Source: Nitrospira sp. ND1
Lineage (GTDB): Bacteria; Nitrospirota; Nitrospiria; Nitrospirales; Nitrospiraceae
DNA: 64,000 bases
Assembly: GCF_900170025.1 (NCBI RefSeq)
Contig: NZ_FWEX01000006.1
Coordinates: forward strand, 2,131,089 to 2,195,088
Direction of reading: 5' to 3'
This document shows positions 53,181-60,790 of the stretch, piece after piece. The notes below the pieces were generated by a model, which did not search any database, was not told where the DNA came from, and worked only from the letters and a program-made list of their open reading frames with translations. The translations under genes and the position numbers were made by a program. Each line of letters opens with the position of its first letter. Within the stretch, counting starts at the first letter, position 1.

Positions 53181-53404
53181 CGCGTGGGCTCCGTGCCGCA
53201 CTCACGGTTTCAATGTCGTCGGTAGGCTCGGTTCCTTGCGGGCGGCTTGGTTGTCGGGATGCCGCAAGCTCGCCGCGCTGAGACAGGTGAATGGTCGGCA
53301 TTGACCGAAGCTGAGGCGCTGTATACCGACAATGTGTCTGACTGGTCCGTTACGCGGCGCCTGCACTATCAAAGGATCTCAGCCAGCCGACGATCACCCC
53401 CCCC
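53178..53404 (+). pseudogene. Frameshifted exported-protein gene, cut by the IS element
   Basis: An ATG at 53178 overlaps the cytochrome stop (ATGA) and opens a frame with basic residues and a hydrophobic stretch (TRGLRAALTVSM), but it soon stops. The coding signal continues in a second frame (GEWSALTEAEALYTDNV) and then in a third (KDLSQPTITPP) right up to the IS end. Two frameshifts plus the IS interruption show that the gene is dead. The segment resembles a hypothetical Nitrospira outer-membrane-associated family that I recall, but this is memory and not a search. Confidence 0.5.
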
Positions 53405-55104
53405 TGTTCAGCGACAATTAGAATTGCAGGGCGTGTTGCCTCACAATAGAATGTTACCCGAGCGTGGGGGAGAAATCACGGGCCCATTCGTGCGCGCTGG
53501 GATTGGCAAGAATGAGCCGCCGAGCCTCCGCCGTCCGCCACGCCTGGACCCGCCGCTGGAGTGTTCGAAGCTGCCCGTCTGAGAATGTATCGGGTTGTGC
53601 GACCTGGAGACGGTGGAAGAGCTCCTTGGCTGTTCGATCGGGCTCAGCCTCCAGCCAGTGGCGAACTAGGGGCCAGGCCTGCTCGAAGGGATCGACGCGG
53701 GTCCGCCAGTCCCGCAATGACTTCGGCTGCACGGCGTGGGTTGGCCTCACTTCGCCCCTCTGCCAGGCCGTCCTCAGACTTTTGAGAAACGTCTCCAGCT
53801 CCGGATCTCGGCTCGCAGGCAGTGCCGGGACCTCGCCGGCGGCGATCTCTGCGAGGTGGCCCTGCATCGTCCGAATCTCATCGAGCAGCCGCAGCGGATC
53901 CAAGGAGGAGGCCACTGCGCGCAGTTTGTCTTTCACCTCTTCTGGAACGGCCTCCGATGCCAAGAGCCTGGCGCTCGGGGTAGCCGGCAGGTAATAGCGT
54001 TTCGTCACCCGGGCGCCGACCCGGGTCTTCGAAGCCAGTTTGAACGAGGGTTGGAAGAAGTTCACGAAGAGCCTGGCCGCCTCATAGAGCCGAGCCAGGA
54101 TCCCAACCGCCGCGAGACCTTCAAGCCGTCGGTATCCGACCAACCGTCGGACGACCGAGCCGTTCTTTTGTTCGACCCATGCTTGATCGTTCTTGCGATA
54201 GGGCCGCGAACGCGTGAACTCGATCGCATGGTCGTGACAGTACGCGATGACGATGTCATTCAGAAATTCGCTGCCGTTGTCCGTATCAACGCCACGCAGC
54301 TGGAAGGGCATGATCCTGCGCAGCTTCGTGAGCGCTTCCGTGACAAGCGATCCATCTCGTACGATGAGCGCCACACATTCAGTCCAGCCACTCGCCACGT
54401 CCGTGAGTGTGAGTGTCTGCGCGAAGCTGCCACTGGCGCGTTCACCGGAGTGGGCGACCAGATCCGCTTCGACGAACCCGGGAATGGGATCGCCCCAATC
54501 GGCGAAGGTCCGCAGCGGGACACGCCGTCGAATGGCCGTCGTGGGCCCCGAGCGGTGGCGCCGACGGGGAGCACTCCCGCTTCTGGGCAGGACGAGGAGT
54601 CGGTCAATCGTCGCCGCACTTGCCGAGAGCACCTTCACCCGGACATCCCGGTCGAGCTGCAGATGTCCATGTCGTTCCAGCGCGCCAAGCAGGGTCGGGA
54701 TAAGTGCCTTGAGCCGCTTGCCGCAGACCCGATCGGAGGCCTCCCACAGCACCACCAGTGCCTCGGCGACCGCGTTGCCGTAGCGACGTGGACGCGCCCG
54801 CGCCACCGCTGGTCGCGCCACCCTGCCCAGTGTCAGCAGACGGATCGAGTGTTTGCGGTGGTATCCCGTTACCGCCACGAATTCGTCCAAGATCCGACAT
54901 TTTTCCACTCGTGACCCTGAACGGTAGCGCGCCCGCAGCGAATCCATCAATTCCTGACGACTCGTTACACTCAGTTGCCTCTTCATCGATGCTCCTTTCC
55001 GGTCGTCCTCGACGGCCGGTAGCATTGTAGATGAGGCAACGGTTCCTTCTCGGTAACATTTCAGCCGCGGCAATGCGACCCTCAAATCTAATTGACGTCG
55101 AACA
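53405..55104. mobile_element. Insertion sequence, about 1.7 kb, with one transposase
   Basis: The ends are long imperfect inverted repeats. The left end TGTTCAGCGACAATTAGA and the right end read on the other strand TGTTCGACGTCAATTAGA match, and similarity continues for about 50 bp to AATGTTACC. Poly-C runs (8 on the left, 7 on the right) flank both ends and may be the target duplication. One transposase gene of 510 codons fills the element on the minus strand. It most resembles ISNCY-type elements. Confidence 0.8.
53454..54986 (-). CDS. DDE transposase of an ISNCY-like element
   Basis: A 510-residue transposase. The integrase core has DDE-type residues: Asp in PGFVEADLVAHSGE, Asp in RGVDTDNGSEFLNDIV, and Glu in KNDQAWVEQKNGSVV. 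An N-terminal helix-turn-helix region (FVAVTGYHRKHSIRLL) is followed by a basic Arg-rich part. The ATG at 54986 has AAAGGAG at a good distance; the frame extends to 55118 but not convincingly. It appears intact. Confidence 0.88.
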   Translation of the reverse strand: MKRQLSVTSRQELMDSLRARYRSGSRVEKCRILDEFVAVTGYHRKHSIRLLTLGRVARPAVARARPRRYGNAVAEALVVLWEASDRVCGKRLKALIPTLLGALERHGHLQLDRDVRVKVLSASAATIDRLLVLPRSGSAPRRRHRSGPTTAIRRRVPLRTFADWGDPIPGFVEADLVAHSGERASGSFAQTLTLTDVASGWTECVALIVRDGSLVTEALTKLRRIMPFQLRGVDTDNGSEFLNDIVIAYCHDHAIEFTRSRPYRKNDQAWVEQKNGSVVRRLVGYRRLEGLAAVGILARLYEAARLFVNFFQPSFKLASKTRVGARVTKRYYLPATPSARLLASEAVPEEVKDKLRAVASSLDPLRLLDEIRTMQGHLAEIAAGEVPALPASRDPELETFLKSLRTAWQRGEVRPTHAVQPKSLRDWRTRVDPFEQAWPLVRHWLEAEPDRTAKELFHRLQVAQPDTFSDGQLRTLQRRVQAWRTAEARRLILANPSAHEWARDFSPTLG

Positions 55105-55586
55105 CCCCCCCACTTCACAAGATGTTGCCGAGAGTCTCTTGATGTCCGGCGTGTCTCGAGGACTGCTTTTGGCTAGACCGAATGCTCGATGAACGCAACC
55201 GGCGTCATCAAGACCGATCATAGTTTTCTTATTCACTGAAATTATCGATTGCAGGCAAGAAGGCGTTGGCCCCAGATTGGATCGCTTTTTGTGCCTGGTG
55301 CAGGGTTTCTCTTCGTATCTTGGGTAGGTCTATCGACGGAAGAGTTTTACGATTGAGCTGGTAGGAGATAGCAATCGGGTCCTAGTTGAGACGACCTCCG
55401 TCGGATCCGCGGAACTGCATTGTCGGATTGGCCCAGCCGCGTTGGGACCCAGGCATTGCAGGGGGATCGGCGAGCCTTCAATACGGCGGTCGTGATTTTA
55501 TAGTACCAACACCTCCGTCGGGATACAGCATCGACTTTGGGTTGTGAGGACAGGCGTTTGTGAAGGGTTGTTGAGACGTTAGAAGA
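55105..55586. other. Gap between IS and PilZ gene
   Basis: About 480 bp with no intact gene. It contains the right flank of the IS insertion and a 50-codon start-less coding remnant on the minus strand (listed separately). I see nothing else that can be supported. Confidence 0.4.
55229..55381 (-). pseudogene. Possible 3' remnant of a gene
   Basis: On the minus strand an open run of 50 codons has protein-like sequence (AISYQLNRKTLPSIDLPKIR then QAQKAIQSGANAFLP) and ends TAA. It begins after a TAG and has no usable start codon, so it looks like the tail of a disrupted gene. Family unknown. Confidence 0.3.
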
Positions 55587-55961
55587 TCAGCGCTGGTGGG
55601 CCAATAGGAAATGAGCTAAGCGGGCCTGATCAGAAGTAGGGAGCTTGAGGAATTCGATCCCGAAGTATTCCTCCCTGATCCATCGGACGGCGGCGAGTTC
55701 AATGATCAGTGCGTGGGTGGTATCGGGCAGGAGCAGGCGCACAGCCATATAGCTACCCTCCAACATTCTCCGGTGGCATTCCACTAAACATCCCGTTTGA
55801 GACAGGTTGTGTATAAGGCCCTCTCCGATAAAGAGGGCGCCGGAGAACATGACAGGACAGACGATTCCAAGGCGGTCTCGAGACCGCTGAAATATGAGAA
55901 TTGCTTCGGATGAAGGTGGGCGGCCCAGAGGGCCAAGTGATGCTGGGGAGTAGTGGCTCAT
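55587..55961 (-). CDS. PilZ-domain protein (leaderless transcript likely)
   Basis: A 124-residue protein whose PilZ domain has the RxxxR-type motif RSRDRLG and the second motif NLSQTGCLVE, as needed for c-di-GMP binding. The open frame reaches 56312, but that upstream part is a shadow of the zinc-ribbon remnant. The ATG at 55961 is preferred because it lies 7 nt after a strong -10 box (TATACT), with no ribosome-binding site, implying leaderless translation. No pilus gene is adjacent. Confidence 0.65.
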   Translation of the reverse strand: MSHYSPASLGPLGRPPSSEAILIFQRSRDRLGIVCPVMFSGALFIGEGLIHNLSQTGCLVECHRRMLEGSYMAVRLLLPDTTHALIIELAAVRWIREEYFGIEFLKLPTSDQARLAHFLLAHQR

Positions 55962-55968
55962 GGAAGGG

Positions 55969-55996
55969 AGTATAGTTCCGAGACGCAGTGTGGCAA
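55969..55996 (-). promoter_or_regulatory. Predicted promoter for the PilZ gene
   Basis: On the minus strand TTGCCA (55996-55991) and TATACT (55974-55969) are 16 bp apart. The start point would coincide with the ATG at 55961. Confidence 0.5.
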
Positions 55997-56085
55997 CATC
56001 CCGCCTTGGAGGGGCCAGAGACTCGTTGGATGAAGTCGATGCGGGAATTCGAATGACTTGTGAAGACAGGTAATTTAGGGACAGT

Positions 56086-56277
56086 TCATCGGCGGCTTGC
56101 GGCATAAAAGCGGTGGCTGCAGGCCCGACACCGCCAAGGGTAACGACCAAGCAGATACCGGACGAGGTCTCGCCACCCCCGACGTTCAGAGCGACGGATG
56201 ATTCCGGTACAGGCGGGGCAGGAATAAGCTGTCTTGGGTAGGGATTTCCAGTGAGCGCCGATCGCCCAAGAAAGAGA
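56086..56277 (-). pseudogene. Zinc-ribbon coding stretch lacking a normal start
   Basis: On the minus strand, in a frame hidden beneath the extended PilZ ORF, runs an open stretch of about 63 codons with YSCPACTGIIRRSERRGWRD and GRYPWRCRACSHRFYAASRR: two CxxC pairs and the YPWRCRxC pattern of small zinc-ribbon proteins. It ends TGA. There is no ATG, GTG or TTG after the upstream stop, so it may be a remnant, or it may start at a rare codon. Confidence 0.45.
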
Positions 56278-56281
56278 TCAT

Positions 56282-56377
56282 TTAGTGAGCCCCCGACTTG
56301 AGAGCTTCGCACTGGTCGCGGGAGTAGTCGTGTAGCGGTTCACGGGCTGCAGGTTTCGGGCTTTCCCAGTTCGCCAT
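56282..56377 (-). CDS. Possible 31-residue peptide
   Basis: The minus-strand ORF MANWESPKPAAREPLHDYSR with tail DQCEALKSGAH. The residues look protein-like, and the stop lies 4 nt before the zinc-ribbon stretch opens. The ribosome-binding site is weak. No family is recognised, and the frame extends much further upstream in less convincing sequence. Confidence 0.3.
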   Translation of the reverse strand: MANWESPKPAAREPLHDYSRDQCEALKSGAH

Positions 56378-56511
56378 GCAATAAAATCGCTCTCGATAGT
56401 TGATGGTGAGTAAGTCGAAGGGGCTAGGTCGAGGGTGTTCCGTCTGTTCACGTCGGCGGTCGGTCGCTGTCTCGTTGTGAGCAGCGCTCAGATGACTGGC
56501 GTGAGGACGCA

Positions 56512-56589
56512 TTACTCCTGCCACCACACCAGGCGAATGAGATAGATTCCTGCCACATAAGTTCCCGCAATGATGATGGCCCAGAGCAT
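56512..56589 (-). CDS. 25-residue single-helix membrane peptide
   Basis: MLWAIIIAGTYVAGIYLIRL plus VWWQE: one transmembrane helix with a short charged end. A strong ribosome-binding site, GAGGAGG, lies 8 nt before the ATG. That spacing and the hydrophobicity make it likely to be real although tiny. The function is unknown. Confidence 0.5.
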   Translation of the reverse strand: MLWAIIIAGTYVAGIYLIRLVWWQE

Positions 56590-56856
56590 GATCGTGCCTC
56601 CTCTTTTTATCTTTTCTGTTTTTGCCGGGGTGTCGCTGCCATAACGACTCTGAGCAGTAGCAACTCGCGTACCACTTTGGTAATGCGTCCCAATCTCGGT
56701 TAAACACATTGATTCGCTTGTGAGGAGTGCCTGTGAGATCAATCGCGTTAAGGCAGCAGGTCTAGACAAATGGGACCAAGGTGTATCCGATTCGATAATG
56801 ACAGCATCAATTTGGATAACGTTGGGAAGTTCGACTTGAATGTGGCCGTGGGTTGG

Positions 56857-56940
56857 CTACTCGTGGCTGGGCGAATTTATGGTGTGGGCGGCCAGAATTG
56901 CCGTGAGGAACATGGCTCTGATGAGCCTTGGATGGCACAT
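56857..56940 (-). CDS. Possible 27-residue peptide
   Basis: The minus-strand ORF starts MCHPRLIRAMFLTAILAAHT, resembling a short hydrophobic helix or signal peptide, and ends TAG. AGGCGAAG is at a reasonable distance. There is little further support. Confidence 0.25.
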   Translation of the reverse strand: MCHPRLIRAMFLTAILAAHTINSPSHE

Positions 56941-57022
56941 GATTACTTCGCCTGGGAGTGAAAGCGGTGACCAAACTGGTGCCTGCCTCGATCAAGGCGC
57001 GCCTGGATTTTGGTCGCCGGAG

Positions 57023-57157
57023 CTAGTTCGAGCCAAAAAGTGAACTCGTAATTGCGACCAGAATCATGAATAGCGATGCGATTAAGCTGAGTGCCGCCGG
57101 CAAGTCACTCTGTGCTCTGCGTAAGAGGTCTTTTCGGACGGGATTTTTCTCAGCCAT
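57023..57157 (-). CDS. Possible 44-residue single-helix membrane protein
   Basis: MAEKNPVRKDLLRRAQSDLP followed by a hydrophobic helix (ALSLIASLFMILVAITSSLF). A charged start and one helix is a typical small membrane protein layout. The ribosome-binding site is poor. It follows the zinc-ribbon gene by 16 nt. Confidence 0.4.
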   Translation of the reverse strand: MAEKNPVRKDLLRRAQSDLPAALSLIASLFMILVAITSSLFGSN

Positions 57158-57173
57158 TATGATCGTAGTTGAA

Positions 57174-57332
57174 TTACGCAAGATTCTGAGCTGGCGAAGC
57201 GCCTTTTCGAGGTTGTTGTTCGACGGCCAAGGCATGGGCTGTGATAGCGTAGCCGCAGTGGCCGCAAGATAAAAATCCACCCGTGGGGGCGAGGCTGTGA
57301 TGTTTACAGCGTGGACAATCATAGAGCTTCAT
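57174..57332 (-). CDS. Zinc-ribbon protein of 52 residues
   Basis: On the minus strand, MKLYDCPRCKHHSLAPTGGF then LSCGHCGYAITAHALAVEQQ: two CxxC pairs in a rubredoxin-like knuckle arrangement, then a basic tail. The frame differs from the larger ORF covering it. AGGAAA precedes the ATG. The family is unnamed; such proteins are usually zinc-binding regulators or RNA-associated peptides. Confidence 0.6.
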   Translation of the reverse strand: MKLYDCPRCKHHSLAPTGGFLSCGHCGYAITAHALAVEQQPRKGASPAQNLA

Positions 57333-57346
57333 GGCGGTTTCCTGGA

Positions 57347-57565
57347 TTAGTGGCAGAAGTCATTGTGTAGTGTCGGGATTGTGCCGGATGGTTGTGGCTG
57401 CCGTAACTCCTTATACCGTGCGTGTAGGTGTGCCACGGCGTTGGCGAACGATGTGAACTCGTTGGACTCAAAATGTAGGGTGACTGAGCCATACCTGAAG
57501 TGAAGTTTTCCGCAGGTGCACATGTTGAGTGCCGTCTGGCCATTGCGCGGATTCAGCGAATGCAT
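57347..57565 (-). CDS. Small protein with CxC motif (DUF6686-like)
   Basis: A 72-residue protein whose core reads NMCTCGKLHFRYGSVTLHF then ESNEFTSFANAVAHLHARYK. The C-x-C-x-x-x-H-F pattern, with a beta segment and a helix, resembles the small DUF6686-type domain, though I cannot verify this. AAAGGAG lies 10 nt upstream of the ATG at 57565. It lies 15 nt upstream of the zinc-ribbon gene and is probably co-transcribed with it. Confidence 0.55.
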   Translation of the reverse strand: MHSLNPRNGQTALNMCTCGKLHFRYGSVTLHFESNEFTSFANAVAHLHARYKELRQPQPSGTIPTLHNDFCH

Positions 57566-57659
57566 GGGTTGTGAGCTCCTTTGTTGTATGGGAGGGCGGT
57601 TTCGATGATCGGTCGTCAGACGGCCGATGATTCGCAATAAAGATTCATCCGGATTAGGA

Positions 57660-57860
57660 CTAGGGATGTCGTGTGATTCGTAGATCGTCTACCGTTATGT
57701 TGGATATGGTGCGGCGTGATTTCGCCTGCCTCTCGCCTGAGGAGTATGAGCAAAGTGAGCTATGGGCCCCGCAATTGATACACCTCCATCGCTCCTCCGG
57801 ATGATAGAAGTCATTGGATGGCTCGCTGGCAAGATATCCTCCGCAACGAGAACAACTCAT
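57660..57860 (-). CDS. Zinc-ribbon protein of 66 residues
   Basis: MSCSRCGGYLASEPSNDFYH with RWRCINCGAHSSLC: two CxxC(G) knuckles for zinc. The rest is basic, ending TISNITVDDLRITRHP. GGAGGGG is ideally placed before the ATG. It heads the row of tiny minus-strand genes. Function unknown. Confidence 0.65.
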   Translation of the reverse strand: MSCSRCGGYLASEPSNDFYHPEERWRCINCGAHSSLCSYSSGERQAKSRRTISNITVDDLRITRHP

Positions 57861-57890
57861 ACGTTGCCCCTCCAGAATAAAGTGTTCTCT

Positions 57891-57959
57891 GTGAAGCCGC
57901 TGGGTGGAGATGGTAAAGGGGTGCTCCCTTCACCGTCTCCACCCAGCGGGTCCATTCAC
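57891..57959. other. Very long hairpin
   Basis: GCCGCTGGGTGGAGA and TCTCCACCCAGCGG pair almost perfectly, the stem continues inwards through TGGTAAAGGG/CCCTTCACCG with one mismatch, and GTGAA/TTCAC flank it. There is no T-tract after it. It lies between the small-gene row and an empty region. Confidence 0.7.
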
Positions 57960-58389
57960 ACTACTCCGTCGACCTGATGGGCTTGATCAGTGCCGCCTTG
58001 TCTTCAGGCGAGGGACATAAACGGGCAGTTCCTGGTCGCGCTGAAGATTGGAGCAGGGCGAATGAATATTATGATTTCAATTCTCAATATCAGTATAGTG
58101 AGTTAGTGAGATCTCGGGAATGCTTATTTTCCTGATCTTCAGATAATTTCTTGGTGCTGAGGATGGCGCGGGCCTGCTATTCGAACTGCGAAGGCGAGGC
58201 CTTTCTAGCAGGGAACGAAAAAGAGGGAGCTAAAACGCGGTTTGGGAGGAGTGCGGTGGTCGCTGCCGGCTCAGTCAGTGAAACTTCTTCATCTCCTAGC
58301 CGGGAGAGTTGAATCTACGCCACGCTCAGCATGAGAAGGAGGAACGAGTCTGGTCATCTGTGGCGCTCGTTGCGTCTTGCGCTCTGCAG
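57960..58389. other. Gap with no convincing gene
   Basis: About 430 bp, AT-richer in its centre (58060-58150). The ORFs here are short and not protein-like. I see nothing definite in it. Confidence 0.4.
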
Positions 58390-58651
58390 GCGAAAATCGA
58401 GGGTTTCCATTTTCGCGACCTGCGACATACGTTTTCGACGATCCTGGTACAGAGCGGAATCGATCTCTACAAGGTGCAACTAGTTGCTGGGGCACAAATC
58501 GTCCGTCATGACGCAACGGTATTCGCATCATTATCTGGAGAGTTTACGAAATGAGGTAGAAGTTTTAGATCGTATGCGAGGAGCTAGGACAAATTTAGCA
58601 CAGCTGGCGGGTCTTGAAGAGGGGTTGAACTGCGTAAGTGATTGGAAATAA
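58390..58651 (+). pseudogene. Tyrosine recombinase (integrase) C-terminal remnant, frameshifted
   Basis: In one frame is AKIEGFHFRDLRHTFSTILV with QSGIDLYKVQ, the HxLR box of phage-type integrases. At about 58484 the signal jumps frame and continues LLGHKSSVMTQRYSHHYLES with the catalytic Tyr of TxxYSH. It ends at TAA 58649-58651, directly adjacent to the tRNA-Lys 3' end. The N-terminal two-thirds is missing. This is typical of a decayed genomic island integrated at a tRNA gene. Confidence 0.85.
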
Positions 58652-58727
<76 letters not shown>

Positions 58728-58774
58728 CACCTGTGTGCACTATGTTTCGATCATAACGTACCTGACAGAGCGAA

Positions 58775-58851
58775 TGGTGCGCCTGACAGGATTTGAACCT
58801 GTGGCCCTCAGCTCCGGAGGCTGATGCTCTATCCAGCTGAGCTACAGGCGC
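58775..58851 (-). tRNA. tRNA-Arg (anticodon CCG)
   Basis: A 77-nt cloverleaf on the minus strand with CCA encoded. The acceptor GCGCCTG pairs with CAGGCGC, and anticodon stem TCAGC/GCTGA holds loop CTCCGGA (anticodon CCG). It lies 47 bp from tRNA-Lys. Confidence 0.95.
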
Positions 58852-58898
58852 TCCCGTCGATCAGATCCGACACATTAGCATAGCGTTTCTGTTGCTGT

Positions 58899-59528
58899 CT
58901 AGGGAGTTGGATCACCATTTGGCACGAATCCATAGGGCAGGAGGATTTCATCGTCGCCCGGAGGTTGAGCTCGGCGCAGGATGGACAAAGAGAGTGCCTC
59001 GTGTTCGGCCAGGCGGTCGGCATCGCGTCGAAGGGTGGCTGAGAGGCGGACAATGGGCACGGCGGTTTGGACGGCACAAGCACCATGGACTATCCCGTCC
59101 GATTCGCCGGGAATGCCCATCGTGCGGCATGTGATGGGTCTGTGGGAGTAGATACTGCAGGTTCCGTCGGCCTCCAGGGCGGGGCAGGGAAGGTGGGCGA
59201 ATCGTTCGGCTATCTCATCGATGGTGTCATCTGCCCACTCGTCAAGGCCCGGTGTCGATTTCAACCTTGGGTAGGCCGTTTCCACAGCGGTGATCTGGGT
59301 TCTGGCCCGCGTGACGATGGCGTGCGTGAGGGCGGAAGGCAATTCATCAAGGCCACGTTGTATTTCGAGGGCGTCGAGGCGAGTGATGGGAAAGATGCCG
59401 GTACAGCAGTCGCAGCAGCCGCGCCCGCAGGGGATCTGCCCCAGCAGTGAGGCTCGTGCACGTCTGAACCAGTCCTCGGCTTGCTGGAAGAGGGGCAAGG
59501 TGTGAGGGGAGGACGCCGTGGCCTCCAT
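58899..59528 (-). CDS. YkgJ-type cysteine-cluster protein
   Basis: A 209-residue protein with IPCGRGCCDCCTGIFPITRL near residue 32, and CPALEADGTCSIYSHRPITC, the YkgJ cluster of cysteines. The ATG at 59528 fits; the frame extends upstream as the antisense of its neighbour. It starts 5 nt after the adjacent hypothetical gene and so is probably co-transcribed. Metal or Fe-S binding is assumed for the family; function unknown. Confidence 0.82.
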   Translation of the reverse strand: MEATASSPHTLPLFQQAEDWFRRARASLLGQIPCGRGCCDCCTGIFPITRLDALEIQRGLDELPSALTHAIVTRARTQITAVETAYPRLKSTPGLDEWADDTIDEIAERFAHLPCPALEADGTCSIYSHRPITCRTMGIPGESDGIVHGACAVQTAVPIVRLSATLRRDADRLAEHEALSLSILRRAQPPGDDEILLPYGFVPNGDPTP

Positions 59529-59533
59529 GGTGC

Positions 59534-60091
59534 CTATTCCTCGGGGAGAGAGAGATCGACGATGAGTTCTCCTTTGGGGGAGAAGAATCCTTGCTGATCG
59601 ATCTGCACGATGCCGTTGCAGTGTTCCTGGAAAAATTCCAAAATCCATCCGTTGAAATCATAACCCTCGTCGGTGACGTCGGCTTCGACCATGCGCGTTG
59701 TGAGGATGAACCGCGCGCGGGTGACGTGTTCTTGGGCCAGACTGGCCTCGAGGCTGTCGTGTGAGGACAGATGCTCCAGGAATTGTTTCTGCTCCTGCTC
59801 GAACAAATCTTGATAGCTGCCCCGGTCGCGCACGCAAAACACGTGAATCGGCTTACGCTCGCGCGCATAACCCAAAATGACCTGCACCCATGCCCACTCG
59901 TCCAGCATGGCATCGCTCATGTCGGGGGGGAGAATGGGAAGTTGTCCCCGCGACTTGAGGAATTCCATCAACAGGCGAAGCGGTGGAGCATTGTCATTTT
60001 TGCAGAAGACTCGTGAGTAAATGACCGCTTCGGGTGCGGCGCCCTCGGCTGGTTGGGCGGTAGAGGGAAGAATAGGAAGTTCTTTAGCCAT
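59534..60091 (-). CDS. Conserved hypothetical protein
   Basis: A soluble protein of 185 residues; no transmembrane helices and no motif that I recognise. Segments such as DAMLDEWAWVQVILGYARER and GYDFNGWILEFFQEHCNGIV look globular. It is the upstream partner of the YkgJ gene (5-nt gap). Start at the ATG at 60091 (GAGG upstream); 60121 is possible. Confidence 0.6.
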   Translation of the reverse strand: MAKELPILPSTAQPAEGAAPEAVIYSRVFCKNDNAPPLRLLMEFLKSRGQLPILPPDMSDAMLDEWAWVQVILGYARERKPIHVFCVRDRGSYQDLFEQEQKQFLEHLSSHDSLEASLAQEHVTRARFILTTRMVEADVTDEGYDFNGWILEFFQEHCNGIVQIDQQGFFSPKGELIVDLSLPEE

Positions 60092-60227
60092 GGCGACGCC
60101 TCGTGATCCTGAGTGATGCATTGAACAGCAGCATGCCTTTCTACTCTACTCTGTGGCTCACACGGCGCGCAAGAGCATCGAGCGTGCTGGTCGCCTCTCT
60201 GGATGCGCGTGCTCCGCTTTGCGGCTC

Positions 60228-60256
60228 TTGACAGCCCCCAGGGCTTTGGATACACT
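60228..60256 (+). promoter_or_regulatory. Sigma-70 promoter of the HU gene
   Basis: A perfect TTGACA at 60228-60233 and TACACT at 60251-60256 with 17-bp spacing. The predicted leader is about 125 nt. Confidence 0.65.
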
Positions 60257-60387
60257 CTCGCCCTGTTTTCGGACTGATTCTGCAGGACACTCGCAGATTT
60301 CCGGCTCTACCTCTGTACGTACGAGTTTATAGATCGCAGACCGCACAAGTCAGTTCACTTTCATTCGTTGTTCAAAGGGAGGAACGC

Positions 60388-60675
60388 ATGGCCAAGTCGA
60401 TGACGAAATCGCAGATTGCTGACCATCTTGCTGGAAAGGCGGGGATTACCAAAAAGACGGCTGTCCAGTTCCTGGACGATTTTGCCGCTCTCGCCTATCG
60501 TGAAGCGAAGAATGCCTTCGTAGTACCGGGAATCGGAAAGTTGGTGCTGGCCAATCGGAAGGCCCGCATGGGTCGGAACCCGCAAACGGGTGAGCCGATC
60601 AAGATTCCGGCCAAGCGGGTGGTGAAGTTCCGAGTCGCGAAGATGGCCAAAGATTCGATCCTCGGAAAGAAGTAG
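60388..60675 (+). CDS. hup: HU/IHF-family histone-like DNA-binding protein
   Basis: A 95-residue basic protein with MTKSQIADHLAGKAGITKKT, the helical dimerisation part, then FVVPGIGKLVLANRKARMGR and NPQTGEPIKIPAKRVVKFRV, the beta arms with the intercalating Pro (N-P-x-T-G). It bends and compacts DNA. A strong promoter and AGGGAGGAA ribosome-binding site suggest high expression. It ends in a clear terminator. Confidence 0.92.
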   Translation: MAKSMTKSQIADHLAGKAGITKKTAVQFLDDFAALAYREAKNAFVVPGIGKLVLANRKARMGRNPQTGEPIKIPAKRVVKFRVAKMAKDSILGKK

Positions 60676-60703
60676 TCAGCCTCGTTCCTCTATTAGACTG
60701 AAG

Positions 60704-60745
60704 GGCCGGTGCTCCGTCATTGAGAGCACCGGCCTTTGTGTTTTT
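60704..60745 (+). terminator. Rho-independent terminator after hup
   Basis: GGCCGGTGCTC pairs with GAGCACCGGCC, followed by TTTGTGTTTTT. Confidence 0.88.
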
Positions 60746-60790
60746 GCAGCGGCCATAGGTAGCGGCGTGCCAATGAGTACGTGGCGGATA

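Noticed and set aside
53736-54914. A 392-codon plus-strand ORF across the IS.
   Set aside because: It lies opposite the transposase gene, which has clear DDE motifs; it is an antisense shadow in high-GC sequence.
55962-56312. N-terminal extension of the PilZ frame to 56312.
   Set aside because: The same bases code for a zinc-ribbon stretch in another frame, and a promoter points to the start at 55961.
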